Shown: positions 1 through 12,500 of the stretch, piece by piece
Numbering within the stretch: the first letter of the stretch is position 1
Layout: the number at the start of each line of letters is the position of its first letter
Assembly: GCA_013396755.1 (NCBI GenBank)
Contig: VWZF01001867.1
Location: forward strand, 444,155-508,154
Source: Sclerurus mexicanus
Taxonomy: Eukaryota > Chordata > Aves > Passeriformes > Furnariidae
Length of the DNA stretch: 64,000 bases
Direction: 5' to 3'
Notes under the pieces: model-generated
Databases searched by the model: none
Told to the model about the DNA's origin: nothing
Seen by the model: the letters and a program-made list of their open reading frames with translations, nothing else
Program-made: the position numbers and the translations under genes

Positions 1-94
1 CAACCCCCTCCCTCGCCTGGCTGGCAATGCTGTGCCTGGTGCCCCCCAGGACAGGGCTGGCCCTCCCGGCTGCCAGGGCACTGCTGGCCCATAC

Positions 95-433
95 TCAGCC
101 TGTCTCTGTCCACCGGGGCCGCCGGGTCTCCCCCCTCGCTCCCCAGTGCACACACACCCGGGCTGCCTGTCCCGGGTGCACAGCCCGCCGCTCGCCAAAC
201 TTCCCGCGGGGCACGACCGCCCACCCCTCCCGTTCGCCNTCTCCCCCTGCGGGGGTGTGCCTGTCGGGGGTGCGAGAGACCCTCGGCCCGGGCTGCTGTC
301 GGGAGGTGTTCCGACACCGCCTGTGACCGTGGGAATGTCGCGGCCGGAGCGGGGCAGAGAACAGTGCGGGGAGCTCCGTCATCGGGCTTGGGCTTCGCGA
401 GTAATGTGTTTGGTTGCGCTGCAGGTCCGCATC
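95..433 (+). promoter_or_regulatory. CROT: CpG-rich promoter / 5' UTR region of CROT
   Basis: This is the only strongly GC-rich, CpG-dense stretch at this end of the window, and it directly precedes the CROT start codon, as expected for a CpG-island promoter. No TATA box is evident. A CAG at 422-424 could be a splice acceptor for an exon starting at 425, in which case the transcription start and a non-coding first exon lie further upstream. Alternatively the UTR is continuous through it. One unresolved base (N) is at 239. Confidence 0.6.
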
Positions 434-548
434 ATGGAAAAGCAAGTGCTTGAGTCCTTGGAGGAGCGGACCTTTCAGTACCAAGACTCTCTGCCGTCCC
501 TGCCAGTACCTCCCCTGGATGAGTCTTTAAGTAAATACCTTGACGCAG
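434..548 (+). CDS. CROT: CROT coding exon 1
   Basis: Residues 1-38 plus one base. It ends at GACGCAG before GTAATG. The exon may extend upstream to 425 as 5' UTR. Confidence 0.93.
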
Positions 549-3500
549 GTAATGACTTAATGGTAGCGCGGCGTGTGCTGTTGTAACCAGGCTAATAGGG
601 AGATGTTTGCGGAGTGATTACTGTATAGCCAGCTTGTATCAGCTGGTGTAGTTGCAGCATGGGATGCACACAAGCTTAGAGTGCCAAAGGTCTTTTTCAT
701 GTTCAGAACCAGAAGTTAATTGCCCAGAGCAACCTGAGTAAAAATTTCTATTTTATCCCTAATTACCTTTCGTCAAGGGAATTGGGCATGTGGGAAGGTT
801 AACTTTTTGGTTTGAGGGTGGATTTTTTTGATTGTTTTTTCCACCTGTATCACCTGGTCTAATAAAAGATATTTCTCCATCTACAAATTTTGTTTTGCGT
901 AGCTCCGTGTTTTGATGACTGTTTGCCCAGAATCTTTGTTAAAAAACAATTATATCAAACTTTTCATACTTAACATTGGTGAGAAAGAAGAGCATTTATT
1001 AACTATACAGTAGTAGGAAAAGGCAGTGGTGAGTATTTTTGAATAATTTAAATTTGATAATTTCTGCCTTGAAATGCTGACTAGTCTAAAGAAGATCATA
1101 GGTAAGAGAAGAGTTTTGAAAACAACATGAATGTACTTTGTTTATAAAGTAGAGATGACTGGTTCTTTATTGTCAGGTCTTGATCTATTGGGATTGACAA
1201 AGATACATTATCTTGACACAGTATCTTGAGATTACTTTCTTACATATCTTCAATAATTTTCAGAATTTTGAGACATTGAGTTTTTTTCTGGAACATCTGC
1301 TTTGTGCCTTTACCATCTTACATGTATTACAGGAATGCTAACAGAGTTAAGACCTGGAGTTCTCTCTTTAGGAGAAACATGCTATACCAAAACCTCCCTT
1401 TTGCAACATAGAAATCCTAAAGTTCACTCAGAGTTCACTCTGAGTTCCCATTTATTCTGAGCGTGGTGGAAATGGCCCACTTCTTTGGTATTGCTTACAT
1501 CATTGCTTTTTGATGCAGAATGTTGAAGTGGTGGGTTTAAAGCAAAGATGTTGTTTGTGTATGTGTGTCTGAAAAAAAAACATTTTCTTTTTGTTGTAAT
1601 ACAGATTAACTAAAGCTGTGCTGCAATAGTAGTGAACTTGCGATAACAACAGTTGATGTTTAGTTTTGTAAGCCCAGCTGGCTCTCCAAGTTAATATACA
1701 ACTCTCTCATAGAGAATAAAATCTGACAGTGATGTGTTTGCTCTTGTTATGATCTGTGTTTTCATAAACAACTTATCACGTCCCTTTTTTTCGTGCTGAA
1801 GTTAGTTACTACTTACTGTTTCTTGTACGTAAATCATTCTGTAACTTGGATCATTGTTGTTGCTCTCCTTTAGGCTCGCTGGCGGTTGGAGAAAAGTTAG
1901 TCCAGTATTTGCTGTTCTCCCACAGTCTTCCCTTGTACAAATGGCTTAAAGCCAAAGTGTGCTGTGCACAGTTCTAGACACTAGCTGTGTGTTTCTCATT
2001 GCTTAAGCTTGTTACTTTACTCAGTCTTTGAAGGCGAGTGAAGGAAAGGAGATGCTTCTGAGGAACAGTTCAGAAATGACTCTTGATAGAGGCTCTAAAT
2101 CATTTCAGGGAAGCTGTCTTTCTCTGGAGGAGGACTCCAGGCACTTAGCATTAGTCAGCGTGCCTGTTAGTAAAGTACTTGTACTAAAGGATACTGCAGG
2201 AACAGGCTGAGAGGAGTTTCATGATGCTCAACAAACTTGGAAATGCCAAGCCATTCACCCAGGAAGGAATAATTTGACACACCAGCACAAGCTAGGACCA
2301 AATGCCTGGAAAGCAGCTTTGCAGAAAAGCCCTTGGAATCCTGGTAGACATGAAGGTGAGCATGAGCCAGCATGTGGCCTTGCAGTAAGGCATGCCAATA
2401 GTCTTCAGAGCTCTATTAGGAGCAGCATTGCCAGCAGGTAGAGAGAAGTGATCCTTTCCCTGTGTTCAGTACACGTCCAGAGTTCTGTGTCCATTTCTGG
2501 ACTCCCCAGTACAAGCAAGCCATGGACGTACTGAAGGGAGCCCAGAGAGGGGCCATGAGGGCAAATAAGGTCTTGCATTATCTGACATATGAGAACAGAT
2601 CTTTGCAATGTGTGTGATTACTTGTGGAGCAGTAAAGAAGATGGAGCTCGACATTGTAGTAGTATCCTGTGACAGAATAAGAAGTGGGCACGATAGTAAT
2701 GACACAAACTAAAATGCAAAAAAATTCCTTTTAAAGGTAAGAAAATTCTTTTTACTGCCAGAGTGGTCAAGCAGTGGAGCACGTTGATACCAGGGCGGTT
2801 AGAGAGTCTCTGTCCTTGGAGATTTTTAAAACCCAACACAGTCCTGAGCAACCTGCTGTAGCTGACTCTGCTGAGATGAAGTGTTGGGCTAGATGATCTC
2901 TGCATCTGTGAGGAAGAGGAAAATAGTGGTTGTAGGCAAGCAGTCATAATTGCAGCAAGACAGAGGTATGAGGAAGTAAGATTTTAATTCTACAAAGTTA
3001 AGTATTTGAGATCTTGCTCAGGTGGAACTCGGTTGCTACTAGCAAAAGATAGATTAGAGATGTTGCAGATACACTATCACTAAAACTTAAATGAGTATCC
3101 TCTCTTGTTTCTGAACAGCTGTAAGTATATTACTGCGTTATAACTAGAAAGGCAGACAATAAAATAACTGATGGTAGTGTCCAGCAGCCTCACAATTCAT
3201 TGCGTGGGCATTGAATCACCAGAAACACAACCACTCCATTCTGTTTGCCACTGACTTCACAATTGAAGTTCAAAGGTAACAGAAAATACATTATACTCCA
3301 GGTGAGTAAAAGAAAAAAATGAGGTGTGCCTGTATGGAAACTGACGGCAGCAGTGCCTGTGACTGGCCATAGATTTCATGGTAAAAAGGGTTTAAGGAGA
3401 CTATAGGTTAAAATAATGACTAATTTTGCAGGTGTTTACGGAGAAATTTGGCCTCTATGGCACATGATCTGAGAGAAATCCAGGAGGATTTGTAAATAAA

Positions 3501-6500
3501 AAAAATGGCTACCAGTAACTGTGCTTGGTATCATTCAGAGGTGGGCATAACACAGGAACAGTGAATGAGAATTAATGGGCAAGTTGCTTGTAGACCATGG
3601 ACTTGAAAATAAAGGCGAGTAGCTTGTAATTGGTGCAGTAGGGTGGCAGACGTGTGGCTCAATGTGTTAATTTATAAAGTTTCTGTAAATTTAATTGCTT
3701 GGTGAGTTCTGTCAAAGATGATGGGCTTGCACAACTCCATAGTATTTCCAGTTGCAGTTGAAAATATATTTGACTTAGTTATCTGTTAGGTATTTCACGT
3801 TTTCAGCAATTTCTTTCCTCTGCTTGCATCTCTATTTACTTAAAAATATGTATTTATGTTTTATTAGAGCACATGGATTTATTTACAGATTCTTAAAAGG
3901 TGTTTTCCCATCAAATACTTGCTTTAGAAAAATAAATTTTCATCCACTCCCTTGCCTGTGGATATCTGAATCTTGGAATAAGTCTCAGGATACAGCTGTC
4001 TTTAAAATAAAGCCATTTTCTTTTTACAGTGAAGCCATTTCTAAATCAAGAAGAATATCAAAGAACTGAGGATATAGTTAAAAAATTTGAAAATGGCATT
4101 GGAAAAGAGTTGCATCAGAAATTACTGGAAAGAGCTAAAATGAGAAGGAATTGGGTATGTATTTAGATATATGAGAGATCATAATTAAATATAAGAAATC
4201 TTAATTCAGCTTATGGAAAGTTGGTTATTCAGGATATAAATCAAAGAGTAATTTCACTTTTTTTAAGTCTTAGGATCTTCCTTTTATCTGCCACTTGGCT
4301 TATGAATATGAAAGCTATTTGTTTTTTTCAAAGCTGAGTAGCTAAGAGAGCTCACCAGCTGAAATTTAGTTACCTACCAGCTTTTGAATGTTTTGTCTGT
4401 CTTCCTCACATCTATCCATGCTCTGTCCACCCTAGCAAAAAAGACAAACAGACAAAAAAATCCCCAACAGAACAAAGTCTGGAATTTAGAGTTTGATCTC
4501 TCTCTTTTAATTCCCAGAAGGAAGCTATGTGGTAGCATTCCGAGTTGTGTTTCAACAGTGAAAGGGATACAAGGAAGGTCTCTACCAAGTGGAATTCATG
4601 AGAGCCTTGTAAATCGCAACATTCCAGAGTGGGGATTTTCAGATGGTGGCAGAAACAGTACCTTATGAACTGTCTCAGATGCCCTCTCAACACAAGTCAA
4701 CTTTCCTTCCATTCTACATCTGTCTGATATTCACAGCAGCCTCAGCTGACATCTGCAAGAGTTTAAGATGATGAATATCAGGCAAGAAATGTTCAGGATA
4801 ATTTAGAGTTTAATATTCTTAAGCAGTACTGAATTTTATTTCAAGCTTGAAAATAGAAGAGCTAAATGTGTTGTTAGTTAGTTTCAGCAGTTAGTTTTGA
4901 ACCACCCTCCTGCCTTGTGTTATATAAGAACTACTATTCAAAGTATTAAAAAAAAAAAGGTAAAAGGAGTAGGCAATTTAACAGGTCATTATTAAAGAAT
5001 TAATGACTAAAAATTAATTATTTCTGATGCTAAATGTTTTTCATTTCAGCTGGAGGACTGGTGGCTGAATGTGGCTTATCTTGATCTTCGCATCTCAACG
5101 CAAATACACTGTAATATGGGAGGCCCTGGTCCCTATATTGAACACTACTGGCCACCAAAAGAGGGCACTCAGATAGAAAGAGCCTGTGTAAATATATGGC
5201 ACACCCTGCAGTACTGGGATCTATTACGAGCGTAAGACTTTAAGAAAAAATAATTGATCCTAAATATTAATGATCTATGTGTCCTTTAGTTGCAAATGTA
5301 TGTTTATGTTTGTTAGCATTGCAGTAAAAAACAGATTTGTCTTTCCTACATTTAATTTCATAATTCTAATTTCTTGTGTTTATTTTTGGTATATTTGTTG
5401 CTACAGAGAGAAGGTGACCATAGAGAGATCTGGGAATGCTGTTCTGGACATGAGCCAATTTCGAATGCTCTTCTGCACTTGCAAAATTCCTGGAGTTACC
5501 CGAGACTCAATTGGCAGTTATTTTAAAACTGGTAAATATGAAAATTGGGGGTTAATATAAGCAAATGATTTTTATTAATATGGATTGCTCACTTTAACTA
5601 TAGAATACATGCTTCCTCAAGCACTAAAACAGATGTTAGTTGCTGAGTGCTTATGTAAGAAAATAAAGAAGACATCTCATCTACAAGTGCCCTTTTTGGT
5701 CCAATATTTAGTCCTTACTAAATAAAAGAAAGCTCTGATTCAAATTGTATGTTACCAGTCTGATGCCTATAATAAGTGTGCCAGCATTAAGAATTGATAA
5801 AAGACAAATTCTGTTTAAGTGCGTGTGGATTCTGTGTATTATATGGACAGAATTTCAACATCATTACTAATGATACTTTTTTTTCCACATTTGAGAATGG
5901 ATTTCTCAAGTGTATTCTTATACATTCTGTTGGGATAATTCATACTTATTTTTTATCATTGTGCTATTTCAGTCTTGAAAGTACTCCATAGAGCTTCCTG
6001 AAGGCATTCTCTTAAACTCCCAACAGCTTCCTAGGGTTCAGCATCAAGAGCTGAAGTGTTATGTTCTTATTCATCCCCCACTACCAAATACTGTAGCATT
6101 AGTAATCAGCAAACTGAAATTGTAACAGCCTTCCTACACCCATTCTGATGCATCCAGAGCTGTTCAGTAGTGTCACTCTAGGTAGTCATGGAAGGTGTGA
6201 GTTCCAGTAAGACTCAGGAATTCAAGAAAGTGGTATTACCTTGCTCCATAGGAAATATCCAAGTAAATCTCTGTACCACATAAAATGATGAGAAAATGCA
6301 AAGCTGAAGGCGAGTTTCAAGGCTTTTTATCTTAGCACTACAGCTGAAGAGTCAATTCAAGTACTAAAACATAGAAGAAACATTCAAATGGTGAGAAGTC
6401 AATGTTCTGTTACAATCACACTTAACAAACAAAGGTGTTACCCGGTGGAGAGGCAATTTATATCATCCTGTTCCTCTTCTACCTTAAAATACTGTAAGAG

Positions 6501-9500
6501 TATCATTAAGCAACAATCTTGCTTATATCATTTTTCATGTCATACATAGCAAGCGAAACCCATTTCCATGTAGATTGTCTGCTTTCAGATGAAATGTTTG
6601 GTCCAGTTAGTTGTCTTGTTTCTCTGTGATTCACAAAGAAATGCAAATACCTTCAGAGAAGGATTTGGGCCATTAAAATATGCAGGTATGTAAGATAGAT
6701 ACTATATAAGATAGAAGGAATTGCCATGTGGATGGATCTGCTTTTCTTCATTGGCCGTAGAGGGAACTGACATGGTCTAAACACTTAAAGTAGTATTTAG
6801 GTTGCAGAGTAGGGCACCTAAAATTTGTCAAGTAATCTCAGTTTGGAGTCAAAGATCATACTAAAAGCCAAGAGAGCCTGATCAGTGGAGCCTGGGTAGC
6901 TGTTTGGTTCAGCCTGCAGCAGACACCTTCATGAGAACAGGTGCAAAGTTCATTAGCTATTACGGAGTTTATTGGGTAGATCTCCACCAACTGTAATGAT
7001 GTTATCAATCACTTAATTCTAGGTATGGTAACTTCCAAATTTAATTCTGCCCTTTGCTTTAGACAGGTAAGATTTGGAGAATGCTACGTAAAGTAATTGA
7101 ACTGGTTGTCATCCCTTCAGATTTTTGCCATGTTACAAATTAATTTCATGATCTGTGAAGATGAGGTCTAAATGAAATGATAAATTACTCACTCTAGAAT
7201 GTCTTTAACCAAGTATGTATTGAATTGTGTTACTTGATTTAGAAAGTAGGACCATAAAGATAGCTGTAACAGCCTTGTAGATAAGGTTAGGACTTCTTTG
7301 GCTGCCCATTTGGTTCCATACTTGTGGGTAAAGTATCATACATTTCTTCTTTTTCCTGGAGCAGAGTACTGGACTAGAAGAGCTGTAGCACAGTGGATCA
7401 GTTTGGGAAAAATACAACAGTATTTCTTGGAATTTTGACACCTGGTTCTTACCTTTTCCATCTTTAGTCTAATTTCCGGATAGATGGCAATGCTATGCAA
7501 ATATACCTGGCCTGGTGTGGGCCAGTATAATCTGTGTTTATGTATAGTGGCCAAATTGGTGTGTCAGTGCTCCCTTTTTACAGATGTGCATGTGCCAGTC
7601 AGGTGTGATTGACATGGTAGTGCATCACGAGCTGCATAAGTGAAACTGGTCACATCTGACACCTGACACGCCTGACAACTGAAGGACTCAATCACTTGCA
7701 AAGTGTCTTAGCAGCAAACTTGCTCAACAAACAATGCTTATGCAAGAGAGAAATGTTGCTAGATCAACTTTCAGCAAGGAACACTCGTTTCAGCAGAGAT
7801 GGTTCCTACAAGATACACAAAAAAATGACATTTGCTACTAGGTAATGACAATGACTTGAAGTAGTTTATAACAATGAAAGTTACTTGTGACTTCTGTTGG
7901 TTTTTAAAATGTCTTCAAATTTGCAGTAAGATCATGCAATTGGACTTCAAAAGTTACTCTTTTTTTAATCTTTTCTGTTTTTAACTGTATGAAGTCTGCC
8001 ACGTTTTGGACAAAAAACGGTCTGTAGGACTTGCTGAGATTTTCCTGTATCTGTCAGTCACTTTAACGCTGAGGTTGGATTTTCATTTATTCTTATTTTT
8101 CATTTCAGAGGCTGAAGGTGAATGCCCATCTCACTTAATAGTCCTGTGTCGAGGTCGAGTGTTTGCATTTGATGCTATGCATGAAGGCAGTATGGTGACT
8201 CCTCCAGAGATCTTCAGGTTATCAAAATACCTTGTTTTAAAAGAAATGTCCTATTTAAGCTACATACCAAGCAGACTTTCTTTTAACTTGTCAGTGTAGT
8301 TGTAGCCACAAGGTTTCCCACTCTGTTGGTCAAACTGTGATGTCACATACAGAAATAGTTTCAGCACAAGTCCCTTGTGATGAATTTGGGATCTCTATGC
8401 ATCTACTTACTAAGGAAGGGTTGTTAATTTTGTCTAGGAATAACTTATTGCATTTGTCAAAGTGCTGCTTAGAGAGCACAACAGAAGGCTTGTAATTAAA
8501 ATTGGCAAAAAGCATATGGCCAAATTCCTCAGGCAAGACAAAAATTGGTTAGAAAAGCTAAAAATCACTTTAAAAAAAATCTGGTACTTTAATATGTAAT
8601 ATTTTAACATATGTATTTCTGATTTTTGTAGCTGTACCTGTAAAGCAGGTAACAAATAAATGAACACCTGGAATACAGACAAAAACCCAATGCTATTTTC
8701 TATAGAAAGATCAGGTTGGGTTTGTTTTGGTTTGGTGTTTGGGGTTTTTTTTGGCTTTTCTTTTATAACCTCATCGTGTGTCTTACATTTTTGATAACTA
8801 TGTAACTAATGATCAGTAGTGAAGTTTAATGGGCAAGAGTACTAGAACAAAGGACAAGCCAGGATTGAATGCCTGTAATTTGTGGAGTTCCTTTAATACC
8901 TAGAAAAACATTTGAAAAACTGAATTTGCAAACTTAAAATTACCTCTCTGTTAATAGTTCTTCTAAAGGAAAACGCAAGGAAAAGGTGGGAGGAGAATTG
9001 CTCTTGTGTAGTTCAGACTCTGCATTTAGGATGTACTGTAGCTAGTGTTCTGCCGTAAATTTCAGGGTTTATCTGGAATAGAAGGTTTGTCCTCTACCTG
9101 ATTAGTTGCTGTGAAAGCTGCAGTATTGCAGATGTCTGCATTCTGAAAAGTCTGATCTACACTGCTGAAGTCTTAAATCTAGTTTTAAATTATGGGCATA
9201 ATAACTCTTTTGGACCATGATTATTTATATGTAAGTTTGCACTGGACTTGTAGCTGCAGTTTGAATTAACTATTACTGTCTGAAAACAGAGCGGGTGTTC
9301 AGTTGTCCTTAGTTTGAGGAGATGATTCATGCTTCCTGAAAATTCTTAGTGGCTTGTGAATTTGAAACCAAAATTCCAGCTTCACAAAAAAGAGAGAGAG
9401 GAAAAAAAGGTGACTTGTTTTTCTCTCCTTCTGTTCTTTGTTAACTTCAGGTTTTTATCTTCTTAAAGGCAACTTACGTACATACAGAAAAGATGCCACA

Positions 9501-12500
9501 GTGAGCCAGACGGACCAGGACTGGCAGCCCTAACAAGCAATGAAAGGACAAAATGGGCAGAGGTAGGAATACTTCAACATGTGGCTCCTGAGAAAAGCAT
9601 TGTGATCACTGGAAATGCATTATTTCACTTAGCTTTGTCTTTTTATATCTTCTAGTTACGGGAATATTTGATTGATCTGGATCCAAAGAACTTAACTCTT
9701 CTGGAAAAAATTCAGAGAAGTTTGTTTGTGGTCTGCCTTGATGATTCTAGTCCCTATGCAACTCCTGAGGACTACACTGAGGTAGTTAAGGATTTTTGAT
9801 AATACATATCTGATAATCTTTACATAAAAATTTCTTCTGCATATAGACAGAAGTGGCATTTCTTGCTCTTTCATAACAGAAAATGAATCAGATCAATATG
9901 CAAATAGTGCTTCTTTTTGATCCATAGGAAAACTTAGTAGTTTGAATTGCTAGGACATTGGAAGGGAGAGTGGCTGAAATCTTCATAACCTTTTAGCCCT
10001 CTATCCTTCAGGGTTTTCAAAAACATAGTTGTCAACTTTTTATCACACTTGTAATTAAAGACTTGGGCTTATATTCATGTTTTGTCTTGAATTGGATGAA
10101 AATATCATATCTATCAAGGAAGTCTTGCCCTCTTAATGTAGACGAGGTTTAACTGGCAGAGGTTGGCAGTGTACTCGGTGTTTTTTCAAACTCACTGTGT
10201 GACCCTTGCTTTAGCTTACCCGGCTGGGGCTAGCAGGTGATCCAACTGTACGCTGGGGAGATAAATCCTACAACAGCATATTCTTTGCCAATGGGACCTG
10301 CGGCGCATTCTGTGATGTAAGTTGAAATTTTTTCCATCTTATGAACTTTTTGAGTATTTAATGAATTTCCCCTTTCAGAGTATAATTTTAAATGCTTGAT
10401 GTGTTCTGCTTTAGTGTAACCTTGTTTACCAGTCATCGTGTCTGGCAAGTTTCTGAAAGCAATCAGCTTTGTCAGTGTTTGATATTATACCACACTTGAA
10501 TTAAGAGCCTGAGATTTGAAATCATAATCTTATTTCAAAGAGTATTTAATGAGGGAGTTCCAAAGGAAAAAAAAATACAGTGCACAGGAAGGCTTAAAAT
10601 TAACTCTTTGTATGATGTATATGTTTGAACAGCTGTGTTTTTTAAACTCCTGGTTTTTTCAACTCATTATTGCATGACCAGAGGGGCTTACATCATGCCT
10701 GAAATCTGCCTTTGCACAGCAGTAGTACATTGTGCCTCTCTGTCTGGCTGCGGAGCAGTCAAAACAGTGGGTGGACTTTAAGTCATTCTCTGTTCATTGT
10801 AGAACCAGAAAAACAAGTCCAGCACTGTGCAGTAAAGCTCTTGGTGTGCAGGAAAAGGAGTGGGATAGGTGAAAAAGCAGTTTGATCATCTTGCAGTTAT
10901 GCAAATAATGTGATATCTTGTCTTATCTGATTCTAGCATTCTCCTTTTGATGCCATGGCTTTAATTACCATGTTATCTTATGCCGAAAAGAAGATTATTG
11001 AAAATGAGGGAAAATGGAAGGTATCTATCCCTTATAAACTTTCAAGTTTATTAGTTAACATGCCTTTTCTTATGGTTAACATTTTCTATTTTCCCTTCTT
11101 TCTTTCTGTCTGCATCTTCCCAGGGATCAGATAATGTGAGGGATATTCCATGGCCAGAGGAACTTGTATTCACAGTGGATCCAAAAATTATAAATGAAAT
11201 TGAACGTGCTAAAGAATTGTATTATGAGAAGGTGGGAATTTCTTGATGCTTCTCTTAGAACGAAATAGTATCAGGCACAACTATTTACACATTTTCAGTT
11301 GGTCTTTCTCCATGCTGGAGAACAGGAATTAATATGTTATTGATAAACTGATGAATCAGGAGACTTAACAGATGGTTAAATTTGTTACATTGTTGGTTTA
11401 TGTTGAGTGTGTTTTGAAGTGGATCAAGTTGTGATATTTCTTGACTTCTGATTTTTTTTCCTCCTTTGCTATGACAGATATCTGACTTGCAGCTGGTGTC
11501 TTATGCCTTTACATCCTTTGGCAAAGCATTGATTAGGCAGAAGAAACTTCATCCTGATACATTTGTGCAGCTTGCCCTTCAGCTTGCTTATTACAAATGC
11601 CATGGACGGTAAGAAAAGATCAGATTAGGAATAAAAAACTAGTTTCTTGAGTAAAGAGGTGCAGTGGCTTTGCAATGTTAGTGTGCAGTTTGCTATGGTG
11701 ATGTGAGAATGAATAACTAAGTTTTTTTAAAGTAACAGTTGCATAGGGCCATACTTCAGAAGAATTGTGTCCTTGTGACCATAGGGATAACGTGTATGTA
11801 TTGTGGACTGATGGCAGAATACAGTCCACAAAAAGGTGAATTTGAGCTGTTCAAGCGAAATATGTGGGCAAACACCAAATGCACAGTGGGTCAGGATTCT
11901 CTACTGTCAAATGGAGAAGAAAGCTTTATCTGTAGCAAGTGACAGTCATTAATAAAATGTTTAGTCTTCCAAGCCTGTAAAAGGCCTCACAAACCTTAGT
12001 GTGTCACTTTCTTCAGCAACATGGAATGTGAAGATTTGAGCAGGGTATTAGAGATATAGTGACCCTCCAAATGCCTGCTTCTACATTTTTGGTTGTGCCA
12101 TTTTATTTTGTATTGTTTAAAGGCATCATTCTTCCTGATATTGGTATTACCAAACATCTGTTTGCTAGCTAGCACTTATTATGGCTTTTATAAGTCATTA
12201 CTGACCTGGAGAGTGTTGCTTGATTCAGAAGAAGGGTTTCCTCATAGGAGTGTGCTGCTTAGTCACTGGTGATGTCTCACCATAACAAAGGCTGGTAGAT
12301 CGGGCTTTGCTAAACATTAGGAGAAATTAATTGACTAAAATAGCTTGTTTGGTCTCTTGTAAACATGCAAGTATGTTTCATGTAAGTTGTATATTAAATG
12401 GTAAATTGTCAGAGAGCTGGAGATGCTCCAGGTAAAAGCTGAAAGGCTGTCAGTATGCAGCAGAGGTTTTGAACCTTTTCCCTCTAAATGCATTGGGACA

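Noticed and set aside
32..586. Long open frame of 184 codons over the GC-rich region and first CROT exon
   Set aside because: GC-rich DNA is stop-poor; only codons from the ATG at 434 match CROT, and the frame runs through the intron donor at 549.
9451..9468. Alternative acceptor after TTAACTTCAG for CROT exon 6
   Set aside because: It would add 18 nt of unrelated residues; the later acceptor restores the conserved QLTYI segment.
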